Positions 47,366 through 55,006 of a stretch of 64,000 nt of DNA are shown here, in pieces. Source of the stretch: Piscinibacter sp047602365 (GTDB lineage: Bacteria > Pseudomonadota > Gammaproteobacteria > Burkholderiales > Burkholderiaceae_C); assembly GCA_047602365.1 (NCBI GenBank), contig JASGHM010000001.1, positions 1,178,001 through 1,242,000 on the forward strand, written 5' to 3'. Below the pieces are notes generated by a model, which saw only the letters and a list, made by a program, of their open reading frames with translations, made no database searches and was not told where the DNA came from. The stretch's first letter is position 1. Every line of letters begins with the position of its first letter. The position numbers were made by a program, and so were the translations under genes.

Positions 47366-50300
47366 ATGAGCCAACGACCCCGAGCAGCCCAGGCCGAGCC
47401 ACCTGAAGCGGTGTGGCGGCTGGTCGGCCGGCTGTTCTTCGGCACCGGCTGCGCCGCCGGCATCGCCGCGGCGCTGGTGCTGGCGCTGATGGCCACGCCG
47501 CTGCAAGGCATCGCCCGCTGGGCCCTGCCGGCCGCCTTCGTCGGCTTCGCGCTGGTCAACGCCTGGGCCCTGCGGCGCAGCGAGGCCGCGCAGTTTCGGG
47601 TCGACGCCGGCCTTTTCGGCGTGGCGCTGCTGGCGGTGGTGCTGATCACGATCTCGGCGACGCTGCTCGGCGACGGCCTGCGCAACCCCTCGCTGGGCTT
47701 CTACGGCCTGATCGTCTGCATGCTCGGCGCGGTGGCCGGTCTGCGCCGCGGCCTGCTGCTGGCCAGCGCCTGCGTCGTCTCGGTGCTCGGTCTGGCCTGG
47801 GGGCAGTCGCAGGGGCTGATCGGCGCCGGCGCCGACGCCCATGGCCCGGCGCTGCTGCTGGCCTTCCACGGCCTGGTGATCGGCTGCGGTGCGGTCGGCG
47901 GCTCGCTGATCGCACGGGTGATCGGCCATTACCTGGCCGAGAGCGCCGAACGCGAGCGGCGCTTCCGCGGCCTGCTCGGCATCGCGGTCGACTGGTACTG
48001 GGAGCAGGACGACGAGTTCCGCTTCACCCGCGTCACCGAAAGCCGCGCCGGCGCCGGCGCGCTGTCGCCGCAGCGTGCGCTCGGCCGCACGCCGTGGGAA
48101 CACACCGGCCTCGGCCTCGACGACGAGCAACTCGACGCACACCGCGCCGACCTGGAGGCGCATCGCCCGTTCAGCAGCCTGTCGACCACCACCGTCGACG
48201 TGCAGGGCCGGCTGCGCCACCTGGCGCTCAGCGGCGAGCCGAAGTTCGACGCCGCCGGCGTGTTCCAGGGCTACTGGGGCGTCGGCCGCGACGTCACCGC
48301 GCAGGTGCGCGCGCAGCAGGCGGTGGCCGCCAGCGAGATGCGCTACCGCACGCTGTTCGCACGCTCGCCCTCGCCGCTGGTGCTGCACCGCCGCGGCACG
48401 GTGCTCGACGCCAACGAGGCTGCCGCGAAACTGTTCGGCTACCGCGACGCCGAGGCGATGAAGGGCGGCCACCTGCTCGACCATTTCGGCGCGGCCGACC
48501 TGCGCCAGGCGGTGCGCGAGCGCATCGCGCAGTCCGAGCGCATGGCGGTCGGCGAGGCGATGCCGGTCGAGGACCTGCAGATGCAGGCGCTCGACGGCCG
48601 GCCGTTCGCGGTGCAGGCCACCGCGGTGTGCGTCGACAGCGTGGCCGGCCCGGCGCTGCTGACCATCTACGTCGACATCACCGCGCGCAAGGCCGCCGAG
48701 GCGGCACTGCGCCGCTCCGAGGCGCTGCTGTCGCACCTGTTCGCCACCAGCCCCGACTGCCTGACGCTGACCGAGCTCGACAGCGGCCGCTACGCGCTGG
48801 TCAACGACTGCTTCCTGCAGGTGGCCGGCTTCGCGCGCGACGAGGTGATCGGCCGCACGTCGACCGAGCTGGGCGTCTGGCGCGACGGCGTCGAGCGCAC
48901 ACGCTTCGTCGACGCGATCCGCCGTCACGGCGGCGTGCAGGGCATGCCGATCACCTTCCACAGCCGCGACGGGCGCCGCATCCCGATGCTGGTCTCGGGC
49001 GCGCGCTTCGACTTCGACGGCCAGCGCTTCCTCGTGCTGGCGGCGCGCGACGTCAGCGCCAGCGAGCAGACCCGGCTGGAGGTCGAGGCGATCCTGAACA
49101 GCGTCTCGCTGGCGATCGCCTTCGTGCGCGAGCAGCGCATCGTGCGCATCAACGCGCGCCACCGCGAGATGTTCGGCTGGAGCGAGGACGAGCTGCGCAG
49201 CAACACGCTCAGCGTGCTGTGGCCCGAGGCCGCCGAGTTCCAGCGCATGCGCCGCCAGGCGGTGACCAAGCTGCGCCAGAAACACGGCTACGAGTGCGAG
49301 ACGCAACTGAGGCGCCGCGACGGCAGCCTGTTCTGGGTGCGCCTGCAGGCGCAGTCGGTCGACCCGAGCAACCCGATCGGCGGCGGCACGATCTGGTCGG
49401 CCGAGGACATCACCGAACGCCGGCTGACGCAGCAGGCGCTGGCCGACGCACGCGACGCCGCCGAGGCGGCCAACCGCGCGAAGAGCGCCTTCCTGGCCAA
49501 CACCAGCCACGAGATCCGCACGCCGCTGAACGGCCTGCTCGGCCTGGCGAGGCTGGCGATGCAGCCCGGCCTGACGGAGCAGCGCCGCCAGCAGTACCTG
49601 GCGCAGATGATCGACAGCACGCAGAGCCTGGCCGGCATCATCTCGGACATCCTCGACCTGTCCAAGGTCGAGGCCGGGCGCATCACGCTGGAAGACCTGC
49701 CCTTCGGGCTGCGCGACACGCTGGCCGCGGTGCACCACGCCTACCTGTCGCTGGCCGAGGGCAAGAGCCTGGCGCTGGTGCTGGCCATCGCCGACGAGGT
49801 GCCGGCCACCGTGCGCGGCGACCCGCTGCGCGTGCGGCAGATCCTCACCAACCTGGTCGCCAACGCGATCAAGTTCACCGAGCGCGGCAGCGTGCGCATC
49901 GAGGCGAGCCTGCGCGGCGAGATGCTCCGCCTGGCGGTGCACGACACCGGCCCGGGCATCGATGCCGAGACGCAGGCGCGCCTGTTCGTGCCGTTCTCGC
50001 AGGCCGACGACTCGACCACGCGGCGCTACGGCGGCACCGGCCTCGGGCTGTCGATCTGCCGCGAGCTCGCGACGCTGATGGGCGGCAGCGTCGGCGTCAA
50101 CAGCGCGCCCGGCTACGGCAGCGCCTTCTGGGCCGACCTGCCGCTGCCGGCCTGCAGCCCGGCGCGGCTGGACGCCGGCGCCGACACGCTCGCGCCGCTG
50201 CCGCACGGCCGCGTGCTGATCGCCGAGGACAACCCGGTCAACATGCTGATCGCGGTGGCCATGCTTGAGCAATGGGGGTTGGACGTCGAGCAGGCCAGCG

Positions 50301-50596
50301 ACGGCGTCGGCGCGATCGAGGCGGTCGACGCCGCCATCGCCGCCGGCCGGCCCTTCGACCTGGTGCTGATGGACGTGCACATGCCGGTGATGAGCGGCCA
50401 CGCCGCGGTGCGCCAGCTGCGCACGCGGCTGGACGCCGAGGCGCTGCCCATCGTCGCGCTGACCGCCGCCGCGCTGACCTCGGAACGCGAGGAAGCGCTG
50501 GCCGCCGGCATGAACGACTTCCTGACCAAGCCGATCGACGTCGGCCGCCTGCGCGCCACGCTGGCGCGCTACCTGCGGCGCACCGCGGCGGCCTGA
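47366..50596 (+). CDS. Membrane hybrid histidine kinase with PAS domains and receiver, second copy
   Basis: A 1076-residue paralogue of the preceding kinase, with the same plan and one extra PAS domain (around TLFARSPSPLVLHRRGTVLD, residues 330-440). Six or so N-terminal helices; phospho-accepting His715 in NTSHEIRTPLNG; ATPase motifs HDTGPGI and GTGLGLSICRELATLMGG; receiver Asp1003 in LVLMDVHMP. The two kinases lie head to tail with a 116-bp gap and share long identical stretches in their catalytic parts, so they arose by tandem duplication. Phosphotransfer partner and signal are not in the window. Confidence 0.93.
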   Translation: MSQRPRAAQAEPPEAVWRLVGRLFFGTGCAAGIAAALVLALMATPLQGIARWALPAAFVGFALVNAWALRRSEAAQFRVDAGLFGVALLAVVLITISATLLGDGLRNPSLGFYGLIVCMLGAVAGLRRGLLLASACVVSVLGLAWGQSQGLIGAGADAHGPALLLAFHGLVIGCGAVGGSLIARVIGHYLAESAERERRFRGLLGIAVDWYWEQDDEFRFTRVTESRAGAGALSPQRALGRTPWEHTGLGLDDEQLDAHRADLEAHRPFSSLSTTTVDVQGRLRHLALSGEPKFDAAGVFQGYWGVGRDVTAQVRAQQAVAASEMRYRTLFARSPSPLVLHRRGTVLDANEAAAKLFGYRDAEAMKGGHLLDHFGAADLRQAVRERIAQSERMAVGEAMPVEDLQMQALDGRPFAVQATAVCVDSVAGPALLTIYVDITARKAAEAALRRSEALLSHLFATSPDCLTLTELDSGRYALVNDCFLQVAGFARDEVIGRTSTELGVWRDGVERTRFVDAIRRHGGVQGMPITFHSRDGRRIPMLVSGARFDFDGQRFLVLAARDVSASEQTRLEVEAILNSVSLAIAFVREQRIVRINARHREMFGWSEDELRSNTLSVLWPEAAEFQRMRRQAVTKLRQKHGYECETQLRRRDGSLFWVRLQAQSVDPSNPIGGGTIWSAEDITERRLTQQALADARDAAEAANRAKSAFLANTSHEIRTPLNGLLGLARLAMQPGLTEQRRQQYLAQMIDSTQSLAGIISDILDLSKVEAGRITLEDLPFGLRDTLAAVHHAYLSLAEGKSLALVLAIADEVPATVRGDPLRVRQILTNLVANAIKFTERGSVRIEASLRGEMLRLAVHDTGPGIDAETQARLFVPFSQADDSTTRRYGGTGLGLSICRELATLMGGSVGVNSAPGYGSAFWADLPLPACSPARLDAGADTLAPLPHGRVLIAEDNPVNMLIAVAMLEQWGLDVEQASDGVGAIEAVDAAIAAGRPFDLVLMDVHMPVMSGHAAVRQLRTRLDAEALPIVALTAAALTSEREEALAAGMNDFLTKPIDVGRLRATLARYLRRTAAA

Positions 50597-52881
50597 TCAG
50601 CGCAGCAGCGGCAGCTCGCGCGCGCGCTGGCCGCTCAGCGCGAACAGCGCGTTGGCCAGTGCCGGCGCCAGCGGTGGCGTGCCGGGCTCGCCGACACCGC
50701 CGGGCAGGTTGGTGCTGGCGACCAGATGCGTCTCGATGCGCGGCGTCTGCGCCAGCGTGACGATCGGGTGGTTGGGGAAGTTGCTCTGCTGCACCACGCT
50801 GCCGACGATGTCCAGGCGACCGTACAGCGCCGCCGACAGCGCGAAGACGATCGCACTCTCCATCTGCTGCGCGACGATGCCCGGGTTCACCACGGTGCCG
50901 ACATCGGCCGCGCAGACCACACGCTGCACACGGGGTTTGCCATCGACCAGCGTGAGCTCGACCACCTGCGCGACGATGCTGCCGAAACTCTCGTGCAGCG
51001 CCACGCCGCGTGCGCTGCCCGCCGGCAGCGGCGTGCCCCAGCCGGCCTTGCTGGCAGCCAGCTTGAGCACCGCCGCGTGGCGCGGCATGTCGGCCAGCAG
51101 CGCGAGGCGGAAGTCGACCGGGTCGCGGCCGGCGGTCGCGGCAATCTCGTCGATGAAGGCCTCGCTGAAGAAGGCGTTGTGCGAGTGGCCGACCGAGCGC
51201 CAGTTGCCGACCGGCACGCCGCTGTGCGTGGCGACATGGGCGACGCGCTGGTTCGGCACCGCGTAGGGCAGGTCGAACAGTCCCTCGCTGGCGGTCTTGT
51301 CCGGCAGGTCGACCGGGCCGGCCAGCGCCGGCGCGTTGCGCTCCATGAAGCGCGGCGTCAGCGCGTCGCCGGCGCTGGTGATCTTCAATGCCTGCAGGCG
51401 ACCGTCGGCGTCCAGCCCGGCCTGCAGGAAGGCGGCACCGGCCGGGCGGTAGAAGTCGTGGCCGATGTCCTCCTCGCGCGGCCAGACCAGCTGCACCGGG
51501 CGGCCGCCGGTCTCCAGCGCGATGCGCACCGCCTGGCCGATCACGTCGACCTCCAGCCGGCGACCGAAGCCGCCGCCGAGGTAGCTGACATGCAGGGCTA
51601 CGTTCGCCTCGGGTACACCGGCCACACGCGCCGCGATGGCACGCGCGAAGCTCGGCACCTGTGTCGGCACCCACAGCTCGACGCGGCCGTCGGCGACTCG
51701 CGCGGTGCAGTTGGGCGGCTCCATCGTGACATGGGCGAGGTAGGGCGCGCGGTACAGCGCCTCGACCCGCTTCGCTGCGCCGGCCAGCGCGGCATCGACG
51801 TCGCCCTGGGCATGGAAGGCGAATCCGTCCTTCTTCGCGGCGGCCTCGCGCGCCGTCGCGGCGAGCGTGTCGGCGATGCGCGCACTGTCCAGCGTGCCGG
51901 CCGGCGGTGGCTGCCAGTCGACCACCAGCGCCGCGGCGCCGCGCCGTGCGTGCCAGGTGCTGCGCCCGACCACTGCGAGCGCCGGCGTCGAGCCGGCGTA
52001 GGGGCCGAGGCGCACCACACGCTCGACACCGGCCAGGCTTCATCGCCGGCGCGACGTCGACCGCACCCGGCCCGCCGCCGAGCATCGGGCAATGGCTGCA
52101 CGACCGCGTAGACCATGCCGGGCAGGCGCTGGTCGAGGCCGAAACGCGCCGCGCCGGTCACCTTGGCGGGCAGGTCGATGCGTGGCACGTCGCGACCGAT
52201 CAGCTTCCAGCTCTCGCGCGGCTTCAGCTGCACCTCGCCCGGCGGCGTCGCGGCGGCGGCACGCACCAGCTCGCCGTAGTGCGCACGCTGGCCGCTGCCG
52301 GCGTGCGAGACGATGCCGTCGGCCACGACCAGTTCGTCGACCGGCAGTTTCCAGCGCAACGAGGCGGCGCCGAGCAGCTGCGCACGCGCGGTGGCCGCGG
52401 CCAGTCGCAAGGGCTCCCAGGCATCGGCGACGCTGCTCGAGCCGCCGGTGAGGCTGAGGCCGAGTTCGCGCGCCACCTTGCCGACCAGCCAGCGGCCGAG
52501 GCGCACACCGCGTGTCTCGCGGCCGGGCTCGGCATCGTGCGGCTGCACCGGCAGGCTGGCGACCAGCGCGGCGACGTTGCCGTAGATGGCATCGGCGCCG
52601 GCGTCGGTGAGCTCGATGCGGTTCAGTGGCAGTTCCAGTTCCTCCGCCACCAGCATGGCCAGCGCGGTGTGCACACCCTGGCCCATCTCGCTGCGGTTCA
52701 TCGCCAGCACGACATGGCCGTCCGGTGCGATGCGGATCCAGCCGTTCAGCGCGATGCGGTCGTCGGCATCGCCCAGCGTGTCGGGCCGGCCGAGGCGGCT
52801 GCGCGGCGGCATCAGCCCCCAGCCGACGATCAGCGCGCCGGCGAGGCCGGTCCCGGCCAGAAGCAGACTGCGGCGCTTCAT
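50597..52881 (-). CDS. Molybdopterin-cytosine-dinucleotide dehydrogenase large subunit, IorB-like (two frameshifts)
   Basis: Large subunit of a xanthine-oxidase-family enzyme resembling isoquinoline 1-oxidoreductase beta and membrane-linked aldehyde dehydrogenases, 760 residues after correction. The N-terminus (MKRRSLLLAGTGLAGALI) is a Tat-like signal or anchor. NRSEMGQGVHTALAML and YLGGGFGRRLEVDVIGQAV belong to the cofactor-binding part; GGVGEPGTPPL near the C-terminus holds the catalytic Glu. The frame slips at about 52090 and 52038; removing one base at each joins VVQPLP-MLGGGPGAV and APAMK-LAGVERV. It overlaps the iron-sulfur subunit gene (ATGA). The substrate is probably an aldehyde or N-heterocycle. 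Confidence 0.86.
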
Positions 52882-53351
52882 TTCTTCGCCCCTCGCAGCT
52901 CCTCGGCTGCGGCATGGATGGCGGCGCGCACGCGCGGGTAGCTGCCGCAACGGCACAGGTTGGTGATCGCCGCGTCGATGTCGGCATCGGTCGGCGCCGG
53001 CAGGCGCTGCAGCAGCGCGGCCGCCGCCATCAGCATGCCGCTCTGGCAGTAGCCGCATTGCGGCACCTGGCGCGCCACCCAGGCCTTCTGCAGCACGTGC
53101 AGCTGGTCACCGGCGGCCAGGCCTTCGATGGTGCGAATCGGCTTGCCGACGACGGAAGACAGCGGTGTCACGCAGGAGCGCTGCGGCTGGCCGTCGACAT
53201 GCACCGTGCAGGCGCCGCAGGCAGCGACGCCGCAGCCGAACTTGGTGCCGGTCAGGTTCAGCACGTCGCGCAGCGCCCACAGCAGCGGCATGTCGGGATC
53301 GACCGCGTCGTCGGGCAGTTCGCGTGCGGCGCCGTTGATGTTCAGCTGCAT
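52878..53351 (-). CDS. [2Fe-2S] small subunit of the molybdenum dehydrogenase (IorA-like)
   Basis: A 157-residue electron-transfer subunit with two [2Fe-2S] centres: the plant-type ferredoxin domain with CGVAACGACTVHVDG and a later Cys, and the helical domain with QCGYCQSGMLM and LCRCGSYPRVR. It passes electrons from the molybdenum site to an acceptor, probably a cytochrome, since no FAD subunit is encoded here. The start is at MQLNING; the longer open frame upstream is arginine-rich and unlike the family. Confidence 0.93.
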   Translation of the reverse strand: MQLNINGAARELPDDAVDPDMPLLWALRDVLNLTGTKFGCGVAACGACTVHVDGQPQRSCVTPLSSVVGKPIRTIEGLAAGDQLHVLQKAWVARQVPQCGYCQSGMLMAAAALLQRLPAPTDADIDAAITNLCRCGSYPRVRAAIHAAAEELRGAKK

Positions 53352-53427
53352 GATCGTGGCAGGAGTACGGCGCCGATTGTGCGGCAGCCTGCCGCGCCAC
53401 CCGGTGTCGACGCGCAACAGCGGCGCT

Positions 53428-53997
53428 TCAGAACAGGCGGCCGACGTTGAGCAGCGTCAACACGCCGAGCACCGCGAAGATCAGCGCGGCGATGCCGTGC
53501 ACCAGCGTCATCGAGACCTTCTTGGCGACCACGTCGCCGAGCAGCACCGCCGGCACGTTGGCCAGCATCATGCCCAGCGTGGTGCCGGCGACCACGGCCA
53601 CCAGGTCGGTGTAGCGTGCCGCCAGCGCGACGGTGGCGATCTGCGTCTTGTCGCCCATCTCGGCGAGGAAGAAGGCGACCACCGTGGTGCCGAACACGCC
53701 GAAGCGCTGCGTGCCGCCTTCGGCCTCGTCGAGCTTGTCGGGCACCAGCATCCAGGCCGCCATCGCCAGGAAGGAGATGCCGATCACCCAGCGCAGCATG
53801 TCGGGGCCGAGGGCCCGCGCGATCCAGTCGCCGAGCACGCCCGCCAGCGCATGGTTGACCAGCGTGGCGACGAGGATGCCCAGCACGATGGGCAGCGGGC
53901 GGCGGAACTTGGCCGCCAGCAGCAGCGCGAGCAGCTGCGTCTTGTCGCCCATTTCACCGAGGGCGACGATACCGGTCGAGACGAGGAAGGCTTCCAC
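53428..53997 (-). CDS. mneA: GDT1/UPF0016 family manganese exporter
   Basis: An inner-membrane cation transporter of 189 residues with six helices in two similar halves, each with the family motif: ALGEMGDKTQLLALLLA and FLAEMGDKTQIATVALA. Bacterial members (for example MneA of Vibrio cholerae) export Mn2+. The start is GTG at 53997 with GGAG eight bases before it. The leader carries a yybP-ykoY manganese riboswitch, which independently supports the manganese role. Confidence 0.93.
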   Translation of the reverse strand: MEAFLVSTGIVALGEMGDKTQLLALLLAAKFRRPLPIVLGILVATLVNHALAGVLGDWIARALGPDMLRWVIGISFLAMAAWMLVPDKLDEAEGGTQRFGVFGTTVVAFFLAEMGDKTQIATVALAARYTDLVAVVAGTTLGMMLANVPAVLLGDVVAKKVSMTLVHGIAALIFAVLGVLTLLNVGRLF

Positions 53998-54004
53998 GAA
54001 GAGA

Positions 54005-54017
54005 CTCCGGGCCGGAG
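54005..54017 (-). promoter_or_regulatory. Hairpin that hides the ribosome site of the manganese exporter
   Basis: On the minus strand CTCCGG, one base, CCGGAG form a 6-bp stem; the second arm contains GGAG, the only ribosome site for the GTG at 53997. It lies about 50 nt downstream of the riboswitch and is a candidate expression platform: without Mn2+ it would block translation. An upstream run GCCTCC...GGGAGGC (54031-54061 region) could be part of the alternative fold. Confidence 0.5.
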
Positions 54018-54065
54018 GACGAGACGGATGACCGCACGGCCTCCCCGGCCGCGGACGGAGGCTGT

Positions 54066-54180
54066 GTGGTCAAAGGTCTTGCCAAACCCGGGGGTTGCGG
54101 ACGCCATGGCCTGCGGGCCAAGTGTGTTGACGCCAGCCCCCGCAGCGTTGCTGCGGGGCGGCTACTCCCCAATGACAGTG
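54066..54180 (-). promoter_or_regulatory. yybP-ykoY (manganese) riboswitch
   Basis: Read on the minus strand, the 5' part is CATTGGGGAGTAGCCGC, then a GC hairpin (CCCCGCAGCAACGCTGCGGGG without its ends), GCGTCAACACACTTGG, and the 3' block GGCAAGACCTTTGACC. These are the conserved loop and P1-P3 parts of the yybP-ykoY aptamer, which binds Mn2+. It lies in the leader of the GDT1-type exporter, a standard target. Binding should turn on expression of the exporter. Confidence 0.92.
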
Positions 54181-54283
54181 AGAGCGCAGTGGGGATTCTA
54201 GCCGGCCCACCGTTCGGCCAGGCCGAGCGCTGCGTTCAGAGCGCATGGGCGATCGCGGGCTGGCGCTGCGGCACACTGGCCGC

Positions 54284-54997
54284 ATGACCAACGTGCTGGC
54301 CCGCCTGCCCGAAACCGGCGACCCCGACCTGCTGTTCCTGCTCTTCCACGGCGTGGGTGCGAACGCCGAGCACATGGCCGTGCTCGCGCAGCGCCTGGCC
54401 CAGGAGTACCCGCAGGCGGCGGTGCTGTGCATCGACGCGCCGGACGACTTCGATGCTGCGCCCGGTGGCAACGGCAAGCAGTGGTTCTCGATCCAGGGTG
54501 TCACCGACGCCAACCGGCCGCAGCGTGTGGCCGATGCACTGCCGCGGTTCGTCGCCACGGTGCGGGCGCTGCAGCTGCGCTTCGGCATCGACTGGCCGCG
54601 CACCGCATTGTTCGGCTTCTCGCAGGGCGCGATCATGGCGCTGGAGGCGGCGCAGGCCGAGCCCGAGCTGGCCGGCCGCGTGCTGGCTTTCTCGGGTCGC
54701 TACGCGATGCTGCCAGACCACCCGCCGCGCGACACCTGCGTGCACCTGCTGCACGGCCTGGACGACCGCGTGATGCCGTATGCCGCGTCGGTGGAAGCGG
54801 CGCGCCACCTGGTCACGCTCGGCGCCGACGTCACGGCGGACGTATTGCCGGACATCGGTCATGAACTGGACCCGCGCCTGATCGAGAAGGCGATCGACCA
54901 GCTGCGCACCTTCCTGCCGGCACGCACCTGGCGCGCCGCGTTCGAGGCCGCGCCGGTGCAGTCGGCCGCTGCGAGCAGCAAGGACCTGGAGCGCTGA
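54284..54997 (+). CDS. Carboxylesterase/phospholipase of the YpfH type (alpha/beta hydrolase)
   Basis: A 237-residue cytosolic alpha/beta hydrolase. FLLFHGVGANAEHM is the oxyanion-hole strand, GFSQGAIMALEAA carries the nucleophilic Ser, LLHGLDDRVMPYA the Asp and DIGHELDP the His of the triad. E. coli YpfH is an esterase on short acyl esters. The ATG at 54284 fits the family; an upstream in-frame ATG at 54245 would add 13 residues of no family character. Divergent from the manganese exporter leader and convergent with the GGDEF-EAL gene. Confidence 0.88.
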   Translation: MTNVLARLPETGDPDLLFLLFHGVGANAEHMAVLAQRLAQEYPQAAVLCIDAPDDFDAAPGGNGKQWFSIQGVTDANRPQRVADALPRFVATVRALQLRFGIDWPRTALFGFSQGAIMALEAAQAEPELAGRVLAFSGRYAMLPDHPPRDTCVHLLHGLDDRVMPYAASVEAARHLVTLGADVTADVLPDIGHELDPRLIEKAIDQLRTFLPARTWRAAFEAAPVQSAAASSKDLER

Positions 54998-55006
54998 GGC
55001 CGCGCC

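Noticed and set aside
47057..50401. A minus-strand open frame of about 1100 codons opposite the second hybrid kinase
   Set aside because: Also a GC-driven shadow; the plus strand has a complete kinase with all motifs.
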